Source: Anagrus nilaparvatae (taxonomy: Eukaryota > Arthropoda > Insecta > Hymenoptera > Mymaridae). From it: a stretch of DNA of 64,000 nt. The translations under genes and the position numbers were made by a program. Location of the stretch: the NCBI GenBank assembly GCA_022575985.1, contig JAKSXM010000014.1:27776001-27840000 (forward strand). Reading direction: 5' to 3'. Positions within the stretch are counted from its first letter, which is position 1, and every line of letters begins with the position of its first letter. Under the pieces are notes generated by a model. That model ran no database searches, was not told the DNA's origin, and worked only from the letters and a program-made list of their open reading frames with translations. Positions 39,829-51,729 of the stretch are shown here, piece by piece.

Positions 39829-39869
39829 CGGCCCACCAGGCCAGTGATAGAGAAAAACTTGAACAAATA
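39829..39869 (+). repeat. 41-bp relic B3 monomer, relic 13
   Basis: It closes the 2438-bp unit. It is the last relic before the inverted repeat, whose left arm starts 204 bp further on. Confidence 0.93.
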
Positions 39870-40072
39870 CAGTCCAAAAGGCCTGAGAAATAAAAAAACA
39901 TAATATAAAAAATTTAAATAGGTATCAAAATTATTGTATTTTTATAAACGTTGGATCCACTTGCATGAAACCATTTAAATAGGTTAAAATTTTTATAAAA
40001 CAAGTTTACTTATAATGAAAAAATATGTAAAATAGAGAAAAACCTTAACAATTACAGTCCAAAAGGCCTGAG

Positions 40073-41043
40073 AAATAAAAAAACAAGATATAAAAATTTA
40101 AATAGGTATCAAAAATATTGTATTTTTAGAATCTTTGGATCTACTTGCATGAAACCATTTGAATTGGTTAAAATTTTTATAAACCAAATTTACTTATAAT
40201 AAGAGAATATTCTACGTAGAGGAAAACTAAAACAAATACGGCCCTTCAGGCCAGCGTAATTAAAAAACAAGATATAAATAAATTAAAAAAGTATTAAAAT
40301 TATTGTATATTTAGAAAAGGTGGATCCACTTTCATGAAACCATTTGAATAGGTTAAAATTTTTATAAAACAAGTTTACTTATAATGAAAAAATATGTAAA
40401 ATAGAGAAAAACCTTAACAAATACAGTCCAAAAGGCCTGAGAAATAAAAAAACAAGATATAAAAATATAAAAAGGTATCAAAAATATTGTATTTTTAGAA
40501 TCTTTGGATCTACTTGCTTGAAACCATTTGAATTGGTTAAAATTTTTATAAACCAAGTTTACTAATAATAAGAGAATATTCTATGTAGAGGAAAACTAAA
40601 ACAAATACGGCCCACCAGGCCAGTGTAATTAAAAAACAAGATATAAATAAATTAAATAAGTATTAAAATTATTGTATATTTAGAAAAGGTGGATCCACTT
40701 TCATGAAACCATTTGAATTGGTTAAAATTCTTATAAACCAAGTTTACTTATAATAGAAAAATATGTAAAATAGCGAAAAACTTAAACAAATACAGTCCAA
40801 AAGGCCTGAGAAATAAAAAAACATAATATAAAAAATTTAAATAGGTATCAAAATTTTTGTATTCTTATAAACGTTGGATCTACTTGCATAAAACCATTTG
40901 AATTGGTTAAAATTTTTATAAACCAATTTTACTAATAATGAGAGAATATTCTACGTAGAGAAAAACTTAAACAAATACGGCCATTCAGGCCAGCGTAATT
41001 AAAAAACAAGATATAAATAAATTAAATAAGTATTAAAATTATT
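40073..41043 (+). repeat. Left arm of a 971-bp near-perfect inverted repeat
   Basis: It pairs with 41258-42228: position p pairs with 82301 minus p throughout, with no indel. I found only two mismatches, at 40188 and 40195 (partners 42113 and 42106). The arm holds A1, B1, A4, B3, the fused A monomer and the first part of B2, and breaks off after AAAATTATT inside B2. Confidence 0.92.
40793..40977 (+). repeat. Fused A monomer, copy 5 (left palindrome arm)
   Basis: Same hybrid structure. Its mirror partner is 41324-41508. Confidence 0.87.
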
Positions 41044-41115
41044 TTCAGGCCTTCTAAAATATCAATATCAAATTAATCTAAATCATCTAAAATATCAAAT
41101 TCAGGCCTTCCAAAA
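41044..41115. other. 72-bp non-satellite filler at the inversion junction
   Basis: This is the only stretch that does not align to the monomer. It contains TTCAGGCCTTC twice (41044-41054 and 41100-41110) and CTAAAATATCA twice (41054-41064 and 41087-41097). Its TCAGGCCTT pieces resemble the reverse-complemented A head that follows at 41121, so part of it may be templated from the satellite. The rest, around ATCAAATTAATCTAAATCAT, has no source in the window that I can see. Confidence 0.85.
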
Positions 41116-41257
41116 TATTTCTCAGGCCTTTTGGACTGTATTTGTTAAGGTTTTTCTCTATTTTACATATTTTTTCATTATAAGTAAACTTGTTTTATAA
41201 AAATTTTAACCTATTCAAATGGTTTCATGAAAGTGGATCCACCTTTTCTAAATATAC

Positions 41258-42228
41258 AATAATTTTAATACTTATTTAATTTATTTATATCTTGTTTTTT
41301 AATTACGCTGGCCTGAATGGCCGTATTTGTTTAAGTTTTTCTCTACGTAGAATATTCTCTCATTATTAGTAAAATTGGTTTATAAAAATTTTAACCAATT
41401 CAAATGGTTTTATGCAAGTAGATCCAACGTTTATAAGAATACAAAAATTTTGATACCTATTTAAATTTTTTATATTATGTTTTTTTATTTCTCAGGCCTT
41501 TTGGACTGTATTTGTTTAAGTTTTTCGCTATTTTACATATTTTTCTATTATAAGTAAACTTGGTTTATAAGAATTTTAACCAATTCAAATGGTTTCATGA
41601 AAGTGGATCCACCTTTTCTAAATATACAATAATTTTAATACTTATTTAATTTATTTATATCTTGTTTTTTAATTACACTGGCCTGGTGGGCCGTATTTGT
41701 TTTAGTTTTCCTCTACATAGAATATTCTCTTATTATTAGTAAACTTGGTTTATAAAAATTTTAACCAATTCAAATGGTTTCAAGCAAGTAGATCCAAAGA
41801 TTCTAAAAATACAATATTTTTGATACCTTTTTATATTTTTATATCTTGTTTTTTTATTTCTCAGGCCTTTTGGACTGTATTTGTTAAGGTTTTTCTCTAT
41901 TTTACATATTTTTTCATTATAAGTAAACTTGTTTTATAAAAATTTTAACCTATTCAAATGGTTTCATGAAAGTGGATCCACCTTTTCTAAATATACAATA
42001 ATTTTAATACTTTTTTAATTTATTTATATCTTGTTTTTTAATTACGCTGGCCTGAAGGGCCGTATTTGTTTTAGTTTTCCTCTACGTAGAATATTCTCTT
42101 ATTATTAGTAAACTTGGTTTATAAAAATTTTAACCAATTCAAATGGTTTCATGCAAGTAGATCCAAAGATTCTAAAAATACAATATTTTTGATACCTATT
42201 TAAATTTTTATATCTTGTTTTTTTATTT
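41258..42228 (-). repeat. Right arm of the 971-bp inverted repeat
   Basis: This is the reverse complement of 40073-41043 with two mismatches. Other HOR copies with the same monomer order (such as 33080-34060 and 43215-44190) differ from it more, for instance by AACAATATATAA in the first A, so the adjacent left arm is the best template in the window. Confidence 0.92.
41324..41508 (-). repeat. Fused A monomer, inverted copy (right palindrome arm)
   Basis: This is the reverse complement of 40793-40977, including the linked TAGCG variant (read as TTTTTCGCTA at 41521-41530). Confidence 0.87.
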
Positions 42229-45200
42229 ACTTATAATAAGAGAATATTCTACGTAGAGGAAAACTAAAACAAATACGGCCCTTCAGGCCAGCGTAATTAA
42301 AAAACAAGATATAAATAAATTAAATAAGTATTAAAATTATTGTATATTTAGAAAAGGTGGATCCACTTTCATGAAACCATTTGAATAGGTTAAAATTTTT
42401 ATAAAACAAGTTTACTTATAATGAAAAAATATGTAAAATAGAGAAAAACCTTAACAAATACAGTCCAAAAAGCCTGAGAAATAAAAAAACAATATATAAA
42501 AATTTAAATAGGTATCAAAAATATTGTATTTTTAGAATCTTTGGATCTACTTGCATGAAACCATTTGAATAGGTTAAAATTTTTATAAAACAAGTTTACT
42601 TATAATGAAAAAATATGTAAAATAGAGAAAAACCTAAACAAATACAGTCAAAAAGGCCTGAGAAATAAAAAAAAAAGATATAAAAATTTAAATAGGTATC
42701 AGAAATATTGTATTTTTAGAATCATTGGATCTACTTGCTTGAAACCATTTGAATTGTTTAAAATTTTTATAAACCAAGTTTACTTATAATGAAAAAATAT
42801 GTAAAATAGAGAAAAACCTTAACAAATACAGTCCAAAAGGCCTGAGAAATAAAAAAACAAGATATAAAAATTTAAATAGGTATCAAAAATATTGTATTTT
42901 TAGAATCTTTGGATCTACTTGCATGAAACCATTTGAATTGGTTAAAATTTTTATAAACCAAATTTACTTATAATAAGAGAATATTCTACGTAGAGGAAAA
43001 CTAAAACAAATACGGCCCTTCAGGCCAGCGTAATTAAAAAACAAGATATAAATAAATTAAATAAGTATTAAAATTATTGTATATTTAGAAAAGGTGGATC
43101 CACTTTCATGAAACCATTTGAATAGGTTAAAATTTTTATAAAACAAGTTTACTTATAATGAAAAAATATGTAAAATAGAGAAAAACCTTAACAAATACAG
43201 TCCAAAAAGCCTGAGAAATAAAAAAACAATATATAAAAATTTAAATAGGTATCAAAAATATTGTATTTTTAGAATCTTTGGATCTACTTGCATGAAACCA
43301 TTTGAATTGGTTAAAATTTTTATAAACCAAGTTTACTAATAATAAGAGAATATTCTACGTAGAGGAAAACTAAAACAAATACGGCCCTTCAGGCCAGCGT
43401 AATTAAAAAACAAGATATAAATAAATTAAAAAAGTATTAAAATTATTGTATATTTAGAAAAGGTGGATCCACTTTCATGAAACCATTTGAATAGGTTAAA
43501 ATTTTTATAAAACAAGTTTACTTATAATGAAAAAATATGTAAAATAGAGAAAAACCTTAACAAATACAGTCCAAAAGGCCTGAGAAATAAAAAAACAAGA
43601 TATAAAAATATAAAAAGGTATCAAAAATATTGTATTTTTAGAATCTTTGGATCTACTTGCTTGAAACCATTTGAATTGGTTAAAATTTTTATAAACCAAG
43701 TTTACTAATAATAAGAGAATATTTTATGTAGAGGAAAACTAAAACAAATACGGCCCACCAGGCCAGTGTAATTAAAAAACAAGATATAAATAAATTAAAT
43801 AAGTATTAAAATTATTGTATATTTAGAAAAGGTGGATCCACTTTCATGAAACCATTTGAATTGGTTAAAATTCTTATAAACCAAGTTTTCTTATAATAGA
43901 AAAATATGTAAAATAGCGAAAAACTTAAACAAATACAGTCCAAAAGGCCTGAGAAATAAAAAAACATAATATAAAAAATTTAAATAGGTATCAAAATTTT
44001 TGTATTCTTATAAACGTTGGATCTACTTGCATAAAACCATTTGAATTGGTTAAAATTTTTATAAACCAATTTTACTAATAATGAGAGAATATTCTACGTA
44101 GAGAAAAACTTAAACAAATACGGCCATTCAGGCCAGCGTAATTAAAAAACAAGATATAAATAAATTAAATAAGTATTAAAATTATTGTATATTTAGAAAA
44201 GGTGGATCCACTTTCACGAAACCATTTGAATAGGTTAAAATTTTTATAAAACAAGTTTACTTATAATGAAAAAATATGTAAAATAGAGAAAAACCTTAAC
44301 AAATACAGTCCAAAAGGCCTGAGAAATAAAAAAACAAGATATAAAAATTTAAATAGGTATCAAAAATATTGTATTTTTAGAATCTTTGGATCTACTTGCA
44401 TGAAACCATTTGAATTGGTTAAAATTTTTATAAACCAACTTTACTAATAATAAGAGAATATTTTACGTAGAGGAAAACTAAAACAAATACGGCCCTTCAG
44501 GCCAGCGTAATTAAAAAACAAGATATAAATAAATTAAATAAGTATAAAAATTATTGTATATTTAGAAAAGGTGGATCCACTTTCATAAAACCATTTGAAT
44601 AGGTTAAAATTTTTATAAAACAAGTTTACTTATAATGAAAAAATATGTAAAATAGAGAAAAACCTTAACAAATACAGTCCAAAAGGCCTGAGAAATAAAA
44701 AAACAAGATATAAAAATTTAAATAGGTATCAAAAATATTGTATTTTTAGAATCTTTGGATCTACTTGCATGAAACCATTTGAATTGGTTAAAATTTTTAT
44801 AAACCAAATTTACTTATAATAAGAGAATATTCTACGTAGAGGAAAACTAAAACAAATACGGCTCTTCAGGCCAGCGTAATTAAAATACAAGATATAAATA
44901 AATTAAATAAGTATAAAAATTATTGTATATTTAGAAAAGGTGGATCCACTTTCATAAAACCATTTGAATAGGTTAAAATTTTTATAAAACAAGTTTACTT
45001 ATAATGAAAAAATATGTAAAATAGAGAAAAACTTGAAAAAATACAGTCCAAAAGGCCTGAGAAATAAAAAAACATAATATAAAAAATTTAAATAGGTATC
45101 AAAATTATTGTATTTTTATAAACGTTGGATCCACTTGCATGAAACTATTTAAATAGGTTAAAATTTTTATAAAACAAGTTTACTTATAATGAAAAAATAT

Positions 45201-45549
45201 GTAAAATAGAGAAAAACCTTAACAAATACAGTCCAAAAGGCCTGAGAAATAAAAAAACAAGATATAAAAATTTAAATAGGTATCAAAAATATTGTATTTT
45301 TAGAATCATTGGATCTACTTGCTTGAAACCATTTGAATTGTTTAAAATTTTTATAAACCAAGTTTACTTATAATGAAAAAATATGTAAAATAGAGAAAAA
45401 CCTTAACAAATACAGTCCAAAAGGCCTGAGAAATAAAAAAACAAGATATAAAAATTTAAATAGGTATCAAAAATATTGTATTTTTAGAATCTTTGGATCT
45501 ACTTGCATGAAACCATTTGAATTGGTTAAAATTTTTATAAACCAAATTT
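42229..45549 (+). repeat. 3321-bp higher-order repeat, copy 1 (18 monomers)
   Basis: The array resumes in forward orientation at ACTTATAATAAGAG. From here to about 44720 it matches 45550-48041 at offset 3321. Its start also matches 37938 onwards at offset 4291, so the array resumes at an earlier point of the HOR cycle than where it broke off. Private changes in this copy include AAAAAAAAAGATATA near 42670 and ATTTTATGTAG near 43722. Confidence 0.87.
43936..44120 (+). repeat. Fused A monomer, copy 6
   Basis: Same hybrid structure, in copy 1 of the 3321-bp unit. The preceding B3 has a private AAGTTTTCTTATAATAG change near 43884. Confidence 0.87.
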
Positions 45550-48041
45550 ACTTATAATAAGAGAATATTCTACGTAGAGGAAAACTAAAACAAATACGGC
45601 CCTTCAGGCCAGCGTAATTAAAAAACAAGATATAAATAAATTAAATAAGTATTAAAATTATTGTATACTTAGAAAAGGTGGATCCACTTTCATGAAACCA
45701 TTTGAATAGGTTAAAATTTTTATAAAACAAGTTTACTTATAATGAAAAAATATGTAAAATAGAGAAAAACCTTAACAAATACAGTCCAAAAAGCCTGAGA
45801 AATAAAAAAACAATATATAAAAATTTAAATAGGTATCAAAAATATTGTATTTTTAGAATCTTTGGATCTACTTGCATGAAACCATTTGAATAGGTTAAAA
45901 TTTTTATAAAACAAGTTTACTTATAATGAAAAAATATGTAAAATAGAGAAAAACCTAAACAAATACAGTCAAAAAGGCCTGAGAAATAAAAAAACAAGAT
46001 ATAAAAATTTAAATAGGTATCAGAAATATTGTATTTTTAGAATCATTGGATCTACTTGCTTGAAACCATTTGAATTGTTTAAAATTTTTATAAACCAAGT
46101 TTACTTATAATGAAAAAATATGTAAAATAGAGAAAAACCTTAACAAATACAGTCCAAAAGGCCTGAGAAATAAAAAAACAAGATATAAAAATTTAAATAG
46201 GTATCAAAAATATTGTATTTTTAGAATCTTTGGATCTACTTGCATGAAACCATTTGAATTGGTTAAAATTTTTATAAACCAAATTTACTTATAATAAGAG
46301 AATATTCTACGTAGAGGAAAACTAAAACAAATACGGCCCTTCAGGCCAGCGTAATTAAAAAACAAGATATAAATAAATTAAATAAGTATTAAAATTATTG
46401 TATATTTAGAAAAGGTGGATCCACTTTCATGAAACCATTTGAATAGGTTAAAATTTTTATAAAACAAGTTTACTTATAATGAAAAAATATGTAAAATAGA
46501 GAAAAACCTTAACAAATACAGTCCAAAAAGCCTGAGAAATAAAAAAACAATATATAAAAATTTAAATAGGTATCAAAAATATTGTATTTTTAGAATCTTT
46601 GGATCTACTTGCATGAAACCATTTGAATTGGTTAAAATTTTTATAAACCAAGTTTACTAATAATAAGAGAATATTCTACGTAGAGGAAAACTAAAACAAA
46701 TACGGCCCTTCAGGCCAGCGTAATTAAAAAACAAGATATAAATAAATTAAAAAAGTATTAAAATTATTGTATATTTAGAAAAGGTGGATCCACTTTCATG
46801 AAACCATTTGAATAGGTTAAAATTTTTATAAAACAAGTTTACTTATAATGAAAAAATATGTAAAATAGAGAAAAACCTTAACAAATACAGTCCAAAAGGC
46901 CTGAGAAATAAAAAAACAAGATATAAAAATATAAAAAGGTATCAAAAATATTGTATTTTTAGAATCTTTGGATCTACTTGCTTGAAACCATTTGAATTGG
47001 TTAAAATTTTTATAAACCAAGTTTACTAATAATAAGAGAATATTCTATGTAGAGGAAAACTAAAACAAATACGGCCCACCAGGCCAGTGTAATTAAAAAA
47101 CAAGATATAAATAAATTAAATAAGTATTAAAATTATTGTATATTTAGAAAAGGTGGATCCACTTTCATGAAACCATTTGAATTGGTTAAAATTCTTATAA
47201 ACCAAGTTTACTTATAATAGAAAAATATGTAAAATAGCGAAAAACTTAAACAAATACAGTCCAAAAGGCCTGAGAAATAAAAAAACATAATATAAAAAAT
47301 TTAAATAGGTATCAAAATTTTTGTATTCTTATAAACGTTGGATCTACTTGCATAAAACCATTTGAATTGGTTAAAATTTTTATAAACCAATTTTACTAAT
47401 AATGAGAGAATATTCTACGTAGAGAAAAACTTAAACAAATACGGCCATTCAGGCCAGCGTAATTAAAAAACAAGATATAAATAAATTAAATAAGTATTAA
47501 AATTATTGTATATTTAGAAAAGGTGGATCCACTTTCACGAAACCATTTGAATAGGTTAAAATTTTTATAAAACAAGTTTACTTATAATGAAAAAATATGT
47601 AAAATAGAGAAAAACCTTAACAAATACAGTCCAAAAGGCCTGAGAAATAAAAAAACAAGATATAAAAATTTAAATAGGTATCAAAAATATTGTATTTTTA
47701 GAATCTTTGGATCTACTTGCATGAAACCATTTGAATTGGTTAAAATTTTTATAAACCAACTTTACTAATAATAAGAGAATATTTTACGTAGAGGAAAACT
47801 AAAACAAATACGTCCCTTCAGGCCAGCGTAATTAAAAAACAAGATATAAATAAATTAAATAAGTATAAAAATTATTGTATATTTAGAAAAGGTGGATCCA
47901 CTTTCATAAAAACATTTGAGTAGGTTAAAATTTTTATAAAACAAGTTTACTTATAATGAAAAAATATGTAAAATAGAGAAAAACCTTAACAAATACAGTC
48001 CAAAAGGCCTGAGAAATAAAAAAACAAGATATAAAAATATA
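45550..48041 (+). repeat. 3321-bp higher-order repeat, copy 2 (partial)
   Basis: It follows copy 1 monomer by monomer until about 48041, where it continues into an A4 (AAAAATATAAAAAGG) while copy 1 has A1. Small private changes include TTGTATACTTAG near 45663 and ACGTCCCTTC near 47811. Confidence 0.85.
47257..47441 (+). repeat. Fused A monomer, copy 7
   Basis: Counterpart of copy 6 at 3321-bp offset. A separate hybrid with AACATTATAT on its left side lies just after 48779 and seems to be an independent fusion. Confidence 0.87.
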
Positions 48042-50252
48042 AAAAGGTATCAAAAATATTGTATTTTTAGAATCTTTGGATCTACTTGCTTGAAACCATT
48101 TGAATCGGTTAAAATTTTTATAAACCAAGTTTACTAATAATAAGAGAATATTCTATGTAGAGGAAAACTAAAACAAATACGGCCCACCAGGCCAGTGATA
48201 GAGAAAAACTTGAACAAATACAGTCCAAAAGGCCTGAGAAATAAAAAAACATAATATAAAAAATTTAAATAGGTATCAAAATTATTGTATTTTTATAAAC
48301 GTTGGATCCACTTGCATGAAACCATTTAAATAGGTTAAAATTTTTATAAAACAAGTTTACTTATAATGAAAAAATATGTAAAATAGAGAAAAACCTTAAC
48401 AAATACAGTCCAAAAGGCCTGAGAAATAAAAAAACAAGATATAAAAATTTAAATAGGTATCAGAAATATTGTATTTTTAGAATCTTTGGATCTACTTGCA
48501 TGAAACCATTTGAATTGGTTAAAATTTTTATAAACCAAATTTACTAATAATAAGAGAATATTTTACGTAGTGGAAAACTAAAACAAATACGGCCCTTCAG
48601 GCCAGCGTAATTAAAAAACAAGATATAAATAAATTAAATAAGTATAAAAATTATTGTATATTTAGAATAGGTGGATCCACTTTCATAAAACCATTTGAAT
48701 AGGTTAAAATTTTTATAAAACAAGTTTACTTATAATGAAAAAATATGTAAAATAGAGAAAAACTTAAACAAATACAGTCCAAAAGGCCTGAGAAATAAAA
48801 TAACATTATATAAAAAATTTAAATAGGTATCAAAATTATTGTATTTTTATAAACGTTGGATCTACTTGCATAAAACCATTTGAATTGGTTAAAATTTTTA
48901 TAAACCAATTTTACTAATAATGAGAGAATATTCTACGTAGAGAAAAACTTAAACAAATACGGCCCTTCAGGCCAGCGTAATTAAAAAACAAGATATAAAT
49001 AAATTAAATAAGTATTAAAATTATTGTATATTTAGAAAAGGTGGATCCACTTTCATGAAACCATTTGAATAGGTTAAAATTTTTATAAAACAAGTTTACT
49101 TATAATGAAAAAATATGTAAAATAGAGAAAAACCTTAACAAATACAGTCAAAAAGGCCTGAGAAATAAAAAAACAAGATATAAAAATTTAAATAGGTATC
49201 AAAAATATTGTATTTTTAGAATTTTTGGATCTACTTGCATGAAACCATTTGAATTGGTTAAAATTTTTATAAACCAAGTTTACTAATAATAAGAGAATAT
49301 TCTACGTAGAGGAAAACTAAAACAAATACGGCCCTTCAGGCCAGCGTATTTAAAAAACAAGATATAAATAAATTAAATAAGTATTAAAATTATTGTATAT
49401 TTAGAAAAGGTGGATCCACTTTCATGAAACCATTTGAATAGGTTAAAATTTTTATAAAACAAGTTTACTTATAATGAAAAAATATGTAAAATAGAGAAAA
49501 ACCTTAACAAATACAGTCCAAAAGGCCTGAGAAATAAAAAAACAAGATATAAAAATATAAAAAGGTATCAAAAATATTGTATTTTTAGAATCTTTGGATC
49601 TACTTGCTTGAAACCATTTGAATTGGTTAAAATTTTTATAAACCAAGTTTACTAATAATAAGAGAATATTCTATGTAGAGGAAAACTAAAACAAATACGG
49701 CCCACCAGGCCAGAGTAATTAAAAAACAAGATATAAATAAATTAAATAAGTATTAAAATTATTGTATATTTAGAAAAGGTGGATCCACTTTCATAAAACC
49801 ATTTGAATAGGTTAAAATTCTTATAAACCAAGTTTATTTATAATAGAAAAATATGTAAAATAGAGAAAAACTTAAACAAATACAGTCCAAAAGGCCTGAG
49901 AAATAAAAAAACATTATATAAAAAATTTAAATAGGTATCAAAAATATTGTATTTTTAGAATCTTTGGATCTACTTGCATGAAACCATTTGAATTGGTTAA
50001 TATTTTTATAAACCAAGTTTACTAATAATAAGAGAATATTCTACGTAGAGGAAAACTAAAACAAATACGGCCCTTCAGGCCAGCGTAATTAAAATACAAG
50101 ATATAAATAAATTAAAAAAGTATTAAAATTATTGTATATTTAGAAAAGGTGGATCCACTTTCATGAAAACATTTGAATAGGTTAAAATTTTTATAAAACA
50201 AGTTTACTTATAATGAAAAAATATGTAAAATAGAGAAAAACCTTAACAAATA
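48042..50252 (+). repeat. Transitional satellite segment with the last relic and an independent A fusion
   Basis: It holds relic 14, an A1 with AGAAATATTG, a separate hybrid A after 48779, A with CAGTCAAAAAGG and AATTTTTGG (about 49147), an A4 (about 49514) and a B with AAGTTTATTTATAATAG (about 49830). From about 49450 it resembles 53145 onwards at offset 3693 (20 monomers). No foreign sequence is seen. Confidence 0.8.
48180..48220 (+). repeat. 41-bp relic B3 monomer, relic 14
   Basis: This is the last relic in the window. None occurs from 48221 to 64000. Confidence 0.93.
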
Positions 50253-51729
50253 CAGTCCAAAAGGCCTGAGAAATAAAAAAACAAGATATAAAAATATAAA
50301 AAGGTATCAAAAATATTGTATTTTTAGAATCTTTGGATCTACTTGCTTGAAACCATTTGAATTGGTTAAAATTTTTATAAACCAAGTTTACCAATAATAA
50401 GAGAATATTCTATGTAGAGGAAAACTAAAACAAATACGGCCCACCAGGCCAGTGTAATTAAAAAACAAGATATAAATAAATTAAATAAGTATTAAAATTA
50501 TTGTATATTTAGAAAAGGTGGATCCACTTTCATAAAACCATTTGAATAGGTTAAAATTTTTATAAAAAAAGTTTACTTATAATGAAAAAATATGTAAAAT
50601 AGAGAAAAACCTTAACAAATACAGTCCAAAAGGCCTGAGAAATAAAAAAACAAGATATAAAAATATAAATAGGTATCAAAAATATTGTATTTTTAGAATC
50701 TTTGGATCTACTTGCTTGAAACCATTTGAATTGGTTAAAATTTTTATAAACCAAGTTTACTAATAATAAGAGAATATTCTACGTAGAGGAAAACTAAAAC
50801 AAATACGGCCCTTCAGGCCAGCGTAATTAAAAAACAAGATATAAATAAATTAAATAAGTATTAAAATTATTGTATATTTAGAAAAGGTGGATCCACTTTC
50901 ATGAAACCATTTGAATAGGTTAAAATTTTTATAAAACAAGTTTACTTATAATGAAAAAATATGTAAAATAGAGAAAAACCTTAACAAATACAGTCCAAAA
51001 GGCCTGAGAAATAAAAAAACAAGATATAAAAATATAAATAGGTATCAAAAATATTGTATTTTTAGAATCTTTGGATCTACTTGCTTGAAACCATTTGAAT
51101 TGGTTAAAATTTTTATTAAACCAAGTTTACTAATAATAAGAGAATATTCTATGTACAGGAAAACTAAAACAAATACGGCCCACCAGGCCAGCGTAATTAA
51201 AAAACTAGATATAAATAAATTAAATAAGTATTAAAATTATTGTATATTTAGAAAAGGTGGATCCACTTTCATGAAACCATTTGAATAGGTTAAAATTTTT
51301 ATAAAACAAGTTTACTTATAATGAAAAAATATGTAAAATAGAGAAAAACCTTAACAAATACAGTCAAAAAGGCCTGAGAAATAAAAAAACAAGATATAAA
51401 AATTTAAATAGGTATCAAAAATATTGTATTTTTAGAATTTTTGGATCTACTTGCATGAAACCATTTGAATTGGTTAAAATTTTTATAAACCAAGTTTACT
51501 AATAATAAGAGAATATTCTACGTAGAGGAAAACTAAAACAAATACGGCCCTTCAGGCCAGCGTAATTAAAAAACAAGATATAAATAAATTAAAAAAGTAT
51601 TAAAATTATTGTATATTTAGAAAAGGTGGATCCACTTTCATGAAAACATTTGAATAGGTTAAAATTTTTATAAAACAAGTTTACTTATAATGAAAAAATA
51701 TGTAAAATAGAGAAAAACCTTAACAAATA
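50253..51729 (+). repeat. 1477-bp eight-monomer HOR, copy 1
   Basis: The order is A4-B3-A-B-A-B-A-B. Internal markers are AAAAATATAAATAGG in the third and fifth monomers, TTTTTATTAAACC with TGTACAGG and AAAAACTAGATA around 51109-51210, and CAGTCAAAAAGG with AATTTTTGG in the seventh. All recur exactly 1477 bp later. Confidence 0.9.

Larger units (their letters stand above)
32622..40072 (+). repeat. Ladder of relic-bounded HOR units (13, 9, 5, 13 full monomers)
   Basis: Between relics at 32286, 34726, 36428, 37391 and 39829 the units measure 2440, 1702, 963 and 2438 bp. Unit 1 reads A2-A3-A1-B-A1-B-A4-B3-fused-B2-A1-B-A4. Unit 2 lacks two separate A-B pairs: A2-A3-A1-B-A4-B3-fused-B2-A4. Unit 3 further lacks A4-B3-fused-B2: A2-A3-A1-B-A4. 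Unit 4 has 13 monomers but a different order, A2-A3-A1-B-A1-A3-A1-B-A1-B-A4-B3-A4. A private change near 34255 (CTTTCTATCT) removes the GATC site of one A1. Confidence 0.85.
41116..42228 (-). repeat. Inverted satellite segment (1113 bp)
   Basis: This is the only part of the window where the satellite runs in the opposite direction, T-rich on the + strand. It extends 142 bp (41116-41257) past the right arm towards the filler, covering the end of B2 and the start of an A head that the left arm has lost. The right-hand join at 42225-42229 shares ATTT between the inverted side and the resumed array. As expected, the only open frame of the common 64-residue type on the + strand (41745-41939) lies here. 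Confidence 0.93.

Noticed and set aside
41044..41115. Transposable element or insertion at the inversion junction
   Set aside because: At 72 bp it is too short, with no terminal inverted repeats, target-site duplication, poly-A tail or coding capacity; filler DNA fits better.
41044..42228. Simple inversion of a resident segment
   Set aside because: The left flank keeps an intact 971-bp forward copy of the same sequence, so this is an inverted duplication. The array also resumes at an earlier HOR position, not where a flipped segment would end.
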